Translations under genes and position numbers: made by a program | The notes under the pieces: generated by a model | Seen by the model: the letters and a program-made list of their open reading frames with translations, nothing else | What the model was told of the DNA's origin: nothing | Database searches by the model: none | Source: Centropus unirufus | Taxonomy: Eukaryota > Chordata > Aves > Cuculiformes > Centropidae | NCBI GenBank assembly: GCA_013397695.1 | Contig: VYZI01000418.1 | Coordinates: forward strand, 284,799-348,798 | DNA length: 64,000 nt | Reading direction: 5' to 3' | Part shown: positions 24,884 to 39,400 of the stretch, piece after piece | How positions within the stretch are numbered: the first letter of the stretch is position 1 | Layout of the letters: every line of letters starts with the position of its first letter

Positions 24884-24916
24884 GAAAAAAAACCAAACAA
24901 ACCAAACCAACCAACT
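24884..24916. repeat. A/C-rich low-complexity run
   Basis: Degenerate AAACC/AACC units on the plus strand. It resembles similar runs at 37.7 and 47.3 kb. Confidence 0.7.
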
Positions 24917-27900
24917 CCAAAGGACTTTGTCATGCAGGACAAAAAAGTCATCCAAGAAAAGTATTTCTGGGAAATACTCACTTCCAAAATGGTACATTAA
25001 GACTTACCAGAACAACAGCTACAGTTTCCTTCTTTCAAATTAGGGCAAACAACAGAAGTCTTCTCTTTCAATATTGCCAATATACTGTTATTGTCAATAT
25101 CCTGGTAGTGGCAGTAAAACAACATGTATCCAAAATGAAATTAATACCACATCATAGAGACCAAATACAGGCTTAAGAAGTCCAAGAATTAGTTGGAAAA
25201 ACCACTCAGGTGTATGTTTTTTAGTGATGCAGTGTCATGTACGCAACAAAACAAACCAGGCTTTCAACTCTCACCAAAACTACAAGGGAATTGGAAAAAG
25301 ATATATTACTATTGCAAGCAGAACGCTGGGAGCGGATTGGAAGCAGGATATCTTGCTGAATTTCCTAATAGACCTTCAGAACAACTCCTCAACAGACTGA
25401 CTTGTGACAGTCAAAATGAAAGAAACTAAAAAAATAAACAGCATATTGAAAAATAAAGCAGATATCAGGTGATCACAGCAAGGCTTTTTAATACTATTCA
25501 ATGGAACATGAAACAAAGGTAGGAAATGGGCAAGAAAGCTGTCAAGAAAGGAATGCTTCTCCCCTTTATGCTAGAGTTCTGAAAAGCTAGGCTGGCTGGT
25601 GCTGCTGCACTGTCTCAGACCTCCCATTCCCCTGGGAGCAAGATGAACAGTTCTTAGCAGGGCACACTGCCCTCAAAGTTTCTCCAAGTGCTTTCAGGTT
25701 CTGGAGGCAGACCTGCAGTCTGTTGGAGTTAATAGCAGGAAAAAAAATCAGGGTTTGCCTGCGCTTCTGAAACACATCAGACTGGCCTTGGTCTGATACC
25801 TCACTAGAGCCTCTCTATGTAAACAGACACCATTTAACAAAGTGCAAAGTAATGGATAAAGAAATCTCTTGTGCGTGGGGGTTGAACTGCAGTCTGCAAT
25901 GGCAGATGGTCCAGCAGGTGCATGGCTTGTCTACAGCAACAGGATGCAAAACATATTAAAGAATCTGATGAAGTGTCTGATGGCCAGGGACACCTGAAGA
26001 AAATAATAAGTCATGCTGATAAAGATCCCAGAGTTCTAGCAAAAATAAGTAAGTGAGTGACTGCCCTGAGCAAAGTGCTGAAAGCTGGAGGATAAGCTGG
26101 ACTAGTTTGGAGAGAATAATTAGCTAGCAAGAGATGCTATTAAAATAGTTAAGGATTAGCAAAGCAATCAAATGCAAATGCTGTTCCCTGTGAACAACTG
26201 GGGAAGGCAGGTCTTGTTCTGAAATGTCATTTTTCTGAACTGATTGTAGTTCTCAGGTAAGCTAATGGCTTTGGCAGGCCAAAATGTGATGCAGAGAAAC
26301 TCTGTGCTGTAACTTCCCTTGGGACAACAAAGTCAGTGCCCTAGCATCTAGGCTGATGCCACATAATATTCCTCCAGCGAATGTCCATCCTTCCATATCC
26401 ATTTCTTCTAATATGTCAGTTTGCACCTTTGGCCTTAAGACAGCTGTTTTGCTCCTTCTCATTCCATCAAAAACCCCACTTCTCTTTCAGAATGGAATTG
26501 CTTACAGCTTGGAAACTGCTGAGCCAACCTCCCAGCCTCATCTGGAAGTTGCACTCACTCACCCAACAGAAAATCTGACCCATCCTCCAGACATTGCATG
26601 TTATGTTTACAGGCTGCGGTTACATTTAAAGCAGTTTATCTTTGTTCTTACCAAATGAAAATGTGAAGAATTTACAGACAAGTTTAAACAAAGAGGTGGG
26701 ATCTGAGTCAGTTTCTTCAGTCATCAGTGGTTTTACGTGGTCAATGAATTACTATTAGTTTCAACAACCATGAATTCCTTCTGGTAACCAAGCAAATGGC
26801 AGTGTTCACTTCCATAAAATGTCATCGGTTCTTGAGAAAATTGTCAGCGAACCATTCCCTTTGTTTAACTGGAACCGCTTTTATGGGGTTCCTATAATGC
26901 CTGCCTATTGAACAAAGGTGGAAATGCAAGCATGATGCCATGAAGAAGTTTGTTCAGACAAGCACATCAAAGCTGTGACAGAGCCATAAAGATGCCACAT
27001 CTTCAGAATGTTGTTCCAGCAATATGCATGACATCAACTTGTCTCAGATATTTACTTAGGACACAAGATGTTGTCTATTTGTCCCTTTCAAGCTGTGTTT
27101 CTGGCAAAGTCGGGTGGTCTCAGTCTCAGATAGGATGCAGGACACACTACACCTGACCTGCTCAGCAGACAGGATGACCCATCAAGTGTCCCTACATAAT
27201 ACAACATGCAGGCTACAGTCTTCTTGAGGAAAGCTAATCACACCGATATAACTCCAAAGGGCCAAAGTTCTATTGCTCACAGGCATCAGTAAGAGAATAC
27301 TATTATGGGTGCTCCACCAACCACAGAACACGTAATTGACAGGAATTAAAAAAAAAAAGACAGGTGGTTTCATACTCTGATGGACTATTCACATATCACC
27401 TTCAGAAAAGTGAGAGTTCTCTGGGATAGGTGAAATGGTGAAAACAGGTTTTGTTTCCTTTTCATGGACTTTAATTCAAGACAGCACCAATTTGACCCCA
27501 TTGTACTAAACTCCCAGTAGTGTCCAGAGGGCCAGATACTACCCTGGGGTACCAGTGAAACAGTGCCTGTAGAGGTTGATTGCCACCATAATGCAGGCTC
27601 TGAAGGGCTACATGCACAGTGGGGATGGCTTGCCCTGTTTTTCCTGATCTTCACGTGTAGTCTCTTTCCCACAGCTCTTCAATGCTTTTTGCCCTCCTTG
27701 GGGCTGGATGTGCTGAAGGAAGTCACTCCAAAAGCTCGTTTGGGTGTTTAGGGTAAATGTGAGGCCCAAAGCAGTCAGTAGTGCTGCAGAAAGAAAGGCA
27801 TACAGAGGTGCCATAGAACTTTTAGCCCAACACAAAAAAAAAGTATTTTATTGGGGCATAGTCCTTGTACTATCACTGTGTCATGGACAACGAAGAGCAG

Positions 27901-30900
27901 TGTGGAGTGGGTTAGGCAAGACTGAAAATACGTGAGAGTGGAAATGAACAACCTGAATGGAATATTCCTGAAAGCCAGCTAAGCTTAGCAGACAGGACAT
28001 TGGAGTGGAGGTGAAGGAGCTGGAAGATTACAAGGTAAAGTATGTCTCTGACCTTTACCTTTGTAGGGGCAAGGTTTCAATGGGCTGTCCCCACTGAGGA
28101 TGAGATTCTAGGGTTTCAAACAAATACCTCGGCACATGGCAGGGCTGGTGCTCTACTGAGACATCAAAGTCCATCCTCAGAACATTTGGGAATGGAAAAA
28201 TGAAAACACAGAACACACCTCTGTCAGACTTGGTTTGCAGTCATATTTTTTAAAAACTTGTACAGTCCTTGTCCCTTCATCTGCTATCTGTCCTATGTAC
28301 TCCACACAAGTGGAGCAGAGAAAGGGATTAAGGAATTATTGAAGCAAGAAGCACTAGTACAACCAGAAAGTGGTAGTTTCAAACATAACCCCTATTATTT
28401 TCAAATTCAGAAAGGAGTACATTTTCATATATCATTTGGCTAAATATATTGTGGGACTCCTTACCAGGATGTTGTTGATGGTTTACATGGAGTTCAAAAC
28501 CAATCTGATAAACTCACAGGAAAAAAAAGAAGTTCAGGAGCCGTAAAGTCCCAAGACACCACCCTAGTTCTTGAAAGGTAGGTAACATTCCCCAAAATGC
28601 TACCACTATGGGCTGTTGGCTAGTCTCAGGGGCAGGACAGAGGGCTAGACGTTCTTTTGGTCTCAGCTGACCAAGATAAATTTAGGTAAGCCCTGTTCTC
28701 CGTGTCCTTGTTTTTGTTGTGTTCTAGCTTGTCTTATTTTTTTCAGTTTGTGAGTTCTACAGGGCAGATGGATTTGTCTAAGTGAGCAGTGAATCTCTTG
28801 ACTTAGGGCCTGTCAGGCCTCATGCAGGCACTATGTCCTGTTTGGGACCCCAGAGAGGAGAGACTGAATAAGAAGCAGCTCCAGGAGGTCACTTGGTTGG
28901 TGGGACTGGAACACTGCCTTGCAAGAAGAGACTGGTTTAACTTGGAGGAAAGACAGCTTTGGGGTACCTAACAGCAACCTGACAGCGCCTGGTGGGAAGA
29001 AGAGGGAGAACAAGCATAAGCTGAAGATAGAGAGGTTCAGAAATACAGACACATTTCTTACCCATGATGGCAACCAGGCAGTGCAAAAGAATGCCCAGAA
29101 ACACTGAGACTTCTCAATCCTTTGAGGTTTTCAAGACCAAATAAAAAAAATCCCTTATAAATCCCTGGGTAAAGTTCCTTATGCAGAAGACTGTCTGTTT
29201 CCACTGAGCCCTCTGTCCTCAGAGATAATGTAAATGCTAATGAAATGCCATCAGTTCAGTCTGTGATTTCTCTTTGCTTCTGAAATGTATGTATGCAGGC
29301 TTTGGCATTTATACTCATGCGAAAACAGAGATTAACTTCAACTTCCTGCATAACAATAATTGCCAGTAGATCGTTCTGTCCCTGTCCTAAGGAAAGAAAG
29401 TATATTAAATATGGAAAAAGAAGAGAATGTGTCCTCAGCTGGTGTAAGTCAGTGCATCTTTGCTGAAGCCAATCGGCTGTGCTGAGCTACACTTGATGGA
29501 AGTCTGTCCCTGAGCACTCTGAACATCAGTCTCTCCCTTTCCCCTGCTTCATAAATCCGCATTGTTATGTGGTCAGGAAGGAAAAACAAATGTAGCACAT
29601 CAGTAAACTGCTTGGGATAGATGATCAACAGGGAAATTTCTTTGTATAGGCAAAATGGAGTGTGTATGAACCCATGGAGAGGACACACAGGCCGTGCAAT
29701 CTTGCTCAAGCCATCAAGGACACTGACTAGATTTCTCATACCCACACTTTGGAGAGGAGGATGAGGAAGGCACTGCTTCCTCTTCCTCTTGCAGAGGTGA
29801 TAAGGCCTCCTCTTTTCTTTCAAGAAAGCCACTGGATGGGCAGCAGGCTGCGGGCACAGCTCTATCAGCAACCATGCTGTGGGATCCTAAACAGCATATT
29901 TCAGAGCTGTGCTGGACCCAGCAATAGGGTACTGGTGCATCTGCACAGGTTCCTCTTCCTAGGGCACTTTCTGACCACATAAACATGCTTTTTAAAGAGG
30001 AATAGACATGGCCTGGGATTTGCTAAATCCAAATATTCATTCTGCATTGTGTTGGAATGGCCAAGAGCAAAGGGCTGGGTAACACCTTCTTTTCTGTAGG
30101 GACAGTCTAATACCAAATTTATTTGTTACCTAGTAAGAACAAAAATCCTACCTGTGGCCCAGACATTGAACTGGCTTAAGTCATCTCTGCGAGCCTAAAA
30201 GATGCTTATGCTTACTTTAGATCTTACTAGCATCATTTTGCTTCTGAATTCTGCTTGATATACATTTCAAGCTCCCCCCTCCTTTTATATATATGTAAAG
30301 CATGACCTGATACCTGTTTTGCTTTCTCTTTTTTTTCCCCCAAAACAAAGTGAGGACACAGACAATGTAGGTCATGGCACATTTAATTTGTGTTCCATAG
30401 TTTGAGTAGGAAAAGGGGCAACATCCTACCTGGCAGTTCAGAAGAAGAGCTAGAACCTCTTCTCCATCAACATGATTGCAATGGTGAATAGGCCAAATTG
30501 CTCCCAGCAGAAAGCAGCTCCCAGCTGTAACACCATACTGACCGCCAGCAAAGCAGTGTCATTAATTGTGAGGTTTTGGGGATCTTGTTTCTCTCTCCAG
30601 CTTTGTCATGCAGCTTCTCCCTCTTCACCTTCCAAAAATCCCTTTTAAAAATGCAGGTATTGACCAATAGGCACTGTAGCGTAATGAGAGAAATCTTTCT
30701 TCATTCCCAGCATAGACTCAAACTGAGCAGGATGCATTGCCACAGAGGAACCTGTGACACATGCACTGGCTGCTCATGCTGTTCAGGAACTGGGTGCATG
30801 CAGTCAGCAGAGAAGAATTTCTATATAACTTTTGGTTTTCCACCTGTGTTCAATGCCTAAACTGCAACACACATTGCTTACTTGAGTCATTTCATTTAAG

Positions 30901-32661
30901 TCAGTGGAACTATTTACTAAAGCAGTACTCATCAGGAGAAAGGGCTCTCCAGGCAGGCCACAAATACCTGATCATGCTTAAATTTGGGAATGCCTGCTCC
31001 AGGCATAGTATAAACAACCTCATACGACCACTTCAGTAGCCATAAACTTTTGGAAAGTCAGGAATACTCAAATTTATTTTTTCTTTACGCAATGTACTGT
31101 TTCAAAAAGTATAGAAAATGATGTCAGTTTACTCCATGCTATGGGTGCTTCACCAGTCATATGAATAAAATTGTTACTAAAAAGGAATATGCCCTTGTTT
31201 CTATTATATTGGAGGGCAGAAAAATGGGGAGAAGGGGTGGTTTTAATTCCCTGATGCGAATATAAAATCTCTCAGGCAGAGGCTGCATGTCACCATTACT
31301 CCTTTTTTTAATCATCTAGATTACAGATCCTAAAGAATGACACGTGATAAAATTTGTAAAGTATTAAATAAAGTTTACTGTCTTCTTTATCTTTTAAGTC
31401 TGTTATATATGTCCACCTTATTCCTGTTTTATAGTCTCACTAAGTATCTTCCTAGCGGATGATGACAGCAGTCATATGGTCACTGTTCAAGCACCATAGA
31501 AATATGCAAACTTTAGAAAGGTGTTTCAAGTTCCAGCAGGTTTGACTTAGCTCTCACTACCATAGAGAAGGGTGGCTAGTCAGTTTGGCTCCGACAGATG
31601 GGATGCTGTTCATCTAAGCCTGGCATTCACTCCACAGGCAAGAAATATTTTGAGTCATTTCTTAGAAGTGCCAGCATTTCCTGGTGAAACTCCTTTCACC
31701 CCAAACAAGCACACACCCTTCCTGTACAGCACACTGTGAGACGCGTGCTGGGGCCAGTTCCCGCCTTGCAGTGATGTCTCACCAGGCACAGGAATTACTT
31801 GGATCATACCACTTTTGAAGAGAATCCTGGTCCATGCAGCTTTTAATGCCATGTTTTGAGCAAAGAGCAAATCCTCTGCAATGGGAGCAGGTTTTTCTAT
31901 CACCTCCAATCAAGCTTCTATGGTGCAAATCCACTCATTCAGCTCATGGGCACTCTCCTGGCTGGACCAGCTGGACAAGTAAATTGAAAAGTAGGGTCCA
32001 GACGCAAATGGGTTGTAGGCTCAGGCACCAGGTGAGAAAGGCTTCTGAATTGTGATCTCCAGAATGCAAGTTTTCCCTTGACTTCATGGAGGACAAATTT
32101 TACAGAGACCTCTGGGCCAGCAGGAGGAATTTACCAAAGTTCTCAGTAATTTTTCAGTTGCCTTCGAAAGACTTCCTTTCAACAGCATGAGATCCTGCTG
32201 CTCTCCGCAAGCTCTGCTGTGGAAGGCTTCAGTGTGCTTAATAGCACTACATCAAGAGACCTGAAAGCATCCAACAAAATGAGTGATGGAAAACATTTTC
32301 CTAATGCATGGCTAGGAAGATTTTTTTTTTCCCTTGACAGACGTGTGTTAAGAAGAGAAAAAGGTGTTTTGGACACTTTTCTACAACCCAGACTCTTCCT
32401 GCACAGATCCACTTCAACCACTGTCATGTACTTGGACCCTAATCTTCTCTCTTTGTAAATACTAAGCTGATCAGGGTTGAGTCTAGTGTAAGTAACACAA
32501 CTTCCTTCTCCTTTACCATCCTTCTTTATAAACCATGGAGAAACATTCCTTCTGATATTGTTATTGTTAAATATAGGAGTTCTGATCAAGAATTTTAAAC
32601 TGCAGTCCTTTAGGAAAAAACTGCTGATGCTCCTGCTGAGGTTGTGTTCCACATCTTTATA

Positions 32662-33532
32662 TTTTCATATCATAGCAAGTTTGCAGATGATATCAAGCTG
32701 AGTGGTACAGTTGTTACACCAGAAGGATGTAATGTCATCCAGAGGGTCCTGGACAAACTGGAGAAGTAGACTTGTGTGAACCTCATGACATTCAACAAGG
32801 CCAAGTGCAAGATCATACACCTGAGTCAGGGCAATCCATGGTTTCAATGCAGGCTGATGGACGGTGTGATTGCGAGCAGCCCTCTGGATAAGGACTTTGG
32901 TTGCTGGTTGGGGAGAAGCTCAACATGAGCCAGCAATGCATGATTGCAGCCCAGAAGGCCAACCATATCCTGGGCTAAATCAAAAAAAGCATGGCCATCA
33001 GGTCAAGGGAGGTGATTCTCCCTCTCTACTGTGCTCTTGTAAGACCACGCTTGGAGTACTGTGTCCAGTTCTGGAAGTGTCAACATAGGAAGGATGCAGA
33101 ACTGTTGGACCAGGTCCATAGAAGGACCATGAAGATGATCAAAAGGCTGGAACACCTCTGCTATGAGGACAGGCTGAGAGAGTTGGGGTTGTTCAGCCTG
33201 GAGAAGGGAAGGCTCCCTGACCTTCCAGTACCTGAAGGGGGCCTACAAGAAAGCCAGGGAGGGACTTTTTACAAGGGTAGTGATAGGACAAGGGGGAAAG
33301 GCTTCAAACTGGAAGAGGAAAAATAGATTAGACATTAGGAAGAAACTCTTGACAATGAGGGTGGTGAGGCACTTGAACAAGTTCCCTTGAACAAGTGTTC
33401 AAGGCAAGGTTGGATGTAGCCTTGAACAGCCTGATCTAGTTCCTGCCCATGGCAGCAAGGTTGGAACTAGAAGATCTTTAAGGTCCCTTCCAACCCAAAC
33501 CATTCCATGATTCTATGACTCTATGATATCTG
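32662..33532 (+). mobile_element. CR1 LINE remnant, 3' part of the reverse transcriptase plus 3' UTR
   Basis: In the plus direction the sequence opens with codons for KFADDIKLSG. This contains the FADD form of the reverse transcriptase catalytic box typical of CR1. It continues through the conserved TTCAACAAGGCCAAGTGCAA block, the AGACCACGCTTGGAGTACTG block and a GATAGGACAAG block. It ends in CCCTTCCAACCC and the ATTCTATGA-type tail. Stops and frameshifts interrupt the frame, so it is a dead, 5'-truncated copy of about 870 bp. Near 33372-33395 a CTTGAACAAG unit occurs twice, a local duplication. Confidence 0.93.
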
Positions 33533-36319
33533 CTTTTTCTGCCTGCCTGCGTGAAAAAAAGGTGGCTTGAGATCACTGGCCAGTTGTCCCTCATAGCCAA
33601 AAATCCCACAAAGCTGAACTCAAGTACCACCTAAATCCTTATGACAAACAGCTGCACCGGGGTTGCTGGGGCATTTAGTCACTGTCACAAGTTGTCCTCT
33701 GTAGCTTCCATCTTGTTTTAATAGGCAAAGAGTTGTCAATCAGCTTTGTCCAGGCTTGAGAAACAGAGAAGGGTGAAAGACAAACATATACTAATTTTTA
33801 GATCAGAGGGGAAATTTTCATTACTTCAGCTGAATGATCATCTAGTTACATGCAACTTTTAAGCTCTTATTTCCCAGAGAGGGATTTTTCTTTTTCTTTA
33901 CTTTTCTATGTCAGCCAGCTGATATTTGTTCAGGATTGAAAACCACTGTTTAATTCTACTTTGAAGGACAATAAATATGTGTATTAAGAGAAAACCTTCT
34001 CAGTTAACTGCTTATACCCCAGGGATAAGGCATATTTCCTATTCATGTTCACTCTGCAATTCAAGCCCAGTAGGAAGCAGGTGCTCATAGTGGGGGTATT
34101 ACCTGATTTGTTTTGATAGCTTGGGAGTACATAGAAAGTACAGACTCTTCATTCCCTGCCCCAGAAGAACTAGTTAAGATCTCATCATGGGCAGGGGAAT
34201 TTGTAGTGGGTTAAGGGCACAGCTGGCAAGGCTGACAGCTCCTGCTGCCCTAGAGAAGATGAGGAGGACTTCTTTAGGCTTAGAATCCGAAATGTCTGTG
34301 TTTTATCAGTTTTCAGTGGTTTTCAGAGGGGTTTTTGGGAGCTGCAGTCATTTAAAGCAGGTCTGTGCTGTGCTTACTTAAATGCACAGAGTGAGCAAGG
34401 AAAAGCACTTTCTGAAGCTCAGTGCAAGTATTTGGGCCAATAGTGTCCAAAAGTATGAAAAATAACAATACTTTTTTCTCTTTCAGCATATTTTTGAAGT
34501 TATTTTGAAAAATATCTGATTAAACCCAAACTAGTCACTTCCAAATTACCTGAAAAGCTTATGTATCAAATATGAATTCATATCACTTTCTTCCCATTTT
34601 GTGTGACGTTTTTACAGGCCAAGCTGAAAATCAACTGATAGGAGTGAAGGATGGCACCTAGAACCAGGCTTAAGATGTCATTTTATATTCTTGCTTCTGC
34701 AGCCAACTAAAGGTCTAAAATGTGAGTTTCTTAAAAGCTAATGAATTCAAAACGAGTAAAATCATGCTTGTGCACCGTAAGACAAAACACTGTCACCATA
34801 GCCCAGAAGCCTTTGAGGATCAAGGAAAACAATACTACTCTGATTCACATGTAGCTGACTAAAATCCACACTAAAACTTATATCAATATTTTTAAGAAAG
34901 AAGTAGAATGGGAATTAAAAGCAAGGTTGCATCACATCAAATTTTTTGAGGCTGGCCACAGTGTGAAGAATAAGTCTATTCATTGCCTTTTACACAGTAT
35001 TCTTTAACTTCCACTAAGTGATCTCCAACTCACTACTGCTTAAACTTTGATTTTGAGTAGACATCTCAATTTACTTTGGGGGATGAAAACTTCACCTGAT
35101 GTCTTAAGCAATATCCAACAAGATAAGCCAATTTTTTATATTTCAAGTGTAAAAGTTTTTTTTAAAAAATTGGTTAAGTCTCTTATAACTGTGGTTAAAT
35201 TTCCTCTCACCAGCAATCAGAATCAGAATCAGATTTCTGACTGTACTGTGAAGGAAGCTGAACTTGGTCAGTACAGACAGGTTACATTCATGGACATTCT
35301 TGTTTTTTACTTTATAATTTTAAAGATTCTTCAACACAATTTTGAAAGATAAGCTGATAAAAGCAATATTTAACAAACCCAGACCAGTCCAAATCCCAAC
35401 CAGAAGTTGTAGATTATGTCAGGAAATACAGCACCAGATGAATAAATGGGCAGGATTGTTTTGTAACTGTGATAATTAAGGGATAGAAATGGGTCAAGAC
35501 TTGAAAGGAGAGGTAACGTCTCTTATTTGAAACAAACAAACAATACAGTCGGAAAAAAATGATGAGCTGAGATGGAACTGTGTGTTAAGTCAGACTGTAT
35601 TTTCTCTATATCAGCTACTCTAATATAAAGATTTGACTTCTTAATCCAAACTATATGTCAATTCAATAGGCTGAAGAACTGCTTTCTAGATTGATTTTGA
35701 ATTTTTTCTTGAACCACCATTCTAAATTGTGGGAACCATTATCAAGGCTCTTTGTGGCATGACTGCACACCTGAGGTGTAAGTCGCTAATTCAAAAAGAC
35801 CACAGAGATGCCTTTAAACCAAATCAGTGTTAGTTTCTGAATAAAATCTGTTGGAGGACAAAAGAGAGCCATCACAGTCAGGTTTTTCCCTCATCTGAAT
35901 GATTGCTGCATTTATTCATACAGCAGATAGCCAAGATGGGTCTTGAATAACTGAATTAAAATAACAGATTTAGCTGTAGCATTAATTGAAACCTCATGGA
36001 AATCAGAAGCCTTTGTTGGTCACAGTGGCATCTCAGTTTGGTGGCTTTTCAGAGGCATCATTGCTTATTTATTTCCCTTTGAAACACAAAAAGGCCAACC
36101 TGGGCAACAGAGTAATATTCCCCACACCAAGCACATGATGGAGCTGCACAGCTTGTTAATAACACTGAAATGAGCTTTCCCTTTCCTGTGGCCAAGAATT
36201 CACCTGGATAATAACATGTGCAGAGCTTAATATGTGCACAGAGTTTTCAATGGAACATGCCTGTCCTCTGTCCTGCCTTCACCAGACATTGAGTGAAAAT
36301 GCAAGGGAAAGGGCCACAT
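33533..36319 (-). other. Unique non-coding stretch
   Basis: AT-rich single-copy sequence. Three copies of AATCAG occur near 35215-35233. No gene or repeat family was recognised. Confidence 0.5.
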
Positions 36320-36484
36320 NNNNNNNNNNNNNNNNNNNNNNNNNNNNNNNNNNNNNNNNNNNNNNNNNNNNNNNNNNNNNNNNNNNNNNNNNNNNNNNNN
36401 NNNNNNNNNNNNNNNNNNNNNNNNNNNNNNNNNNNNNNNNNNNNNNNNNNNNNNNNNNNNNNNNNNNNNNNNNNNNNNNNNNNN
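36320..36484. other. Assembly gap (165 N)
   Basis: A run of N. The flanks are ordinary unique sequence, so the gap content cannot be inferred. Frames spanning it are meaningless. Confidence 0.99.
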
Positions 36485-39400
36485 AGCCTGTGTTCACTCA
36501 GCTCATCTGTCAGTGCACATAATGAAAACTGTTGATTTCCTGCATATTTCAATCACACCAGTCTTGTAAGTGTTGTTCGATCTGTTGTTCAGGACTACCG
36601 CTTACGGACCTTTCCTGTAAATACGTCTTTGCTTAGATTGCTTGATGAATTGAATTGCTTTGTCTGCAACTCTGCCTCTCAATATACTGAAAGATCTGAC
36701 AATGTCTAATATCAGTCATTTCTGGGTCCAATTGTTGTAAATAATTTCTGGGGACAAGAAAAATTTAGAAGCTTCCAAGGATAACCAGTGTTATTTTCAC
36801 CAACATTTAAACCAGGTAGTCAGTCAAAACATTTAATGGACATAAAGTCAAAGACTTCATTTTGATAAAGGCATTTAACAACTCATTTTCAACTGTTTTA
36901 CTGTTTTACTTTTGAACACAGTATCAGGTTAGAACAATAAAAGTCAAAACTATGTTTTATTTTGCTAAACATTGTCAGAATTTGTTTTTTGGTTTAATTC
37001 AGGATAAAATTGGTTCTGCTTGAATCTTGTCATTCCTTTTTTATTTGTATAAAAATGCATTGTTTTTGTTGCATGGATAATGAAAAGTTGTTTTACTCAC
37101 TAAGTTTTGCTAAATAGTACTACGTAAAGTTTTAGTATCACCTAATTAAAAAAAATCCCTGTTTGTTTATTTACAGGATGGGTTTGAAGAGATTAAATTC
37201 ACAAATACTTGCAGCTGCATCAGTTACAGGCTATTTATGAGTGGTGGCCAAGTTCGTGAGTGCCTCCAAAACTGGGACACAATAATTTCCCTCATGGTCT
37301 ACATGGCTTTTAAACCCCTTAAAATTATCCAACTAGCTGAGTAATCAAAAGAGTCAGTAAGGTGTATGGGGATCCCAAACAGTCCAGTAAAGTGTTGAGA
37401 GGCTAGGACTAGAAAGGTGTGCTGGCAGGAAGAAATAGGATTTTAGAGAAAGACTGAAGCTGGGAGGGATGGAAGTGACTGGAGAGAGTTGGAAGGAAGG
37501 GAGAAGAAAGGAGACAAATGAAGCACTTGAAGGTAGTGGGAGGTTTCAGGCAATTTTGTAAAATTCCACAGCTGCCTCTGCCTCTTCTCTCCTCAGTACC
37601 ACACACCTTACCAGCTGACCAAATGGTTTTGTAGAGCCTCTCTTTGTCCTCACAGAAGACACTCTTCTGGCAAATGTCTTGGGAATACATCCTATCATCA
37701 ATTCCACAAAAAAAAAACAAAACAAAAAACAACCAACCAACCAATGACCTACTTCAGAGACAAGAGAGGAGCATTTTTAACACTGATGTCCTTGATGTGG
37801 TCATGATTGGAAATGGTAAAGGCAGAGTCCAGAAAGATACTTTTCTTCTCCCCGTAAAAATTTCTTTTTATGATGGATGCTGTTGCTGAATGGAGGCTGA
37901 CAGCTTAACAAATGAAATGTAAGAGGAATAGACTTCAGAAGCTCCTTGACTGCTGAAGGTGCACCAGAGATGGCATTTCTATGTTTTCACGTCCTTTGAA
38001 AAAAAAAACTGTTCCCAAAGATGTCACAAAGATTAAGCAAGCAGTGCATTTGGGACAGAACATCTTAAAGGTCACTTTATTTGTATTACCCCTTTTCTCT
38101 GCCCAGGCAACTGTTGAAATCCATTTGCTACGTCATTTCTTTCAGGCTGCGAGTTCAGGTAGTGGACTGGAGAGTTTTGTTCCTCACGAGCTGCAATATC
38201 AGAATCAGCACTGAGTCTTAAAGTCAACGCAGGTGAGACGTTTCTGCAATATTCTCTACACTTCTAAAGCCTAGGACATAACAACATCGGTGTTGACAGG
38301 CTTTGAGAACTATCATACTTTAGATGTGTAAGTAACAGAGATATAATAACCATTTTGAAGAAGCTCTGGAAATATTAAGATATGTGAAAGCAGTTAGCTA
38401 GTCTAACTTATTTGGCATTCTAGTGGAAGTCTCCAACGCCTATTTTAACTTCTATATGTATTTAACTCTAACATGCACTGTGCACTACAAAGTATATGAA
38501 AAAAGAGCAGCTGGAGGAGTGAGACAATCACATGCACACCCCACTGATTTTTTATATTGCAAAACATACTATTTCTCCTCCTGGACTTCCTTTCCCTGAA
38601 GGCAAAGATTATGTTGATTGCAAGCAGGAGTGCTGAAGGTTATGGAAACATGCAGCCATACTGTCTGCTTTCTCTTCCACACACCTCACTCTGCTGAGAC
38701 AGTTTCTTAAATAGGTACCCTCTTTGTTACATAAACATGTGGAAGGAATATACAGGTGACTTCTCTCATGCTCAAGCATGTAGGAAAAGGAACCACAGAT
38801 GTCATTGTGCTAACGCTGCCCAGAACTTAAGGAAACTCTCCCAGAACTGGAAATCACCATGTTCTGACAAGCACTGCAGGGGTGATGCTTCACTCCAGAA
38901 AGGATCTCTATATTAGCAGATGCAAGTGAGGCAGTTTCAGCATGTGGGCGTCAAACGAAACCTAAAGTACACGGTGGATTTAGTGACTTTCAATTTGTTA
39001 GCTTTACAGACCTGAGTTTACAAACAGTTTGGATTATTCAGTAACCCAAAAGAGAAACCAGCTGTTTCCAGGCTTCACTTTCAATCACTTCCTCCTACTC
39101 TATTAAAACAAAAAGGGGAAAAAAGTACATTAGAAAAAAAAATGAATCTTGCTTCCTGTCATCAGAGTCTCCAACTATCACTCTGTTTTGCTTGAAAAGG
39201 ACACTGTCCTTGTTCCTCAGGGATCAGCAGGCAAATGGCTACTTCCCAGTAGGGAGGGTTGTATACTACAGTGAAGATTTATAGTGTGGTGTTCCAAAGA
39301 TTCAAATGCCGTCCCCTGCAAAGCCTGCCCCACTGGCAATCTCAGGTAAAGTTCCTAGTGATCTACTTTAAAGGGAAAATTGTTGTCAGCCACAATGCTT

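Larger units (their letters stand above)
20614..32661 (-). other. Long unique stretch upstream of type I; no gene seen
   Basis: About 12 kb of AT-rich single-copy sequence. It contains a small 17 bp tandem duplication near 21.8 kb, a CA-rich run near 23.65 kb and an A/C-rich run near 24.89 kb. Open frames are short and lack recognisable domains on both strands. No LINE, LTR or DNA transposon was recognised. Confidence 0.5.

Noticed and set aside
32991..33326. 111-codon plus-strand frame
   Set aside because: It is a remnant of the CR1 reverse transcriptase end, not a host gene.
36232..36552. Open frames across the N run
   Set aside because: They exist only because N codons are not read as stops.
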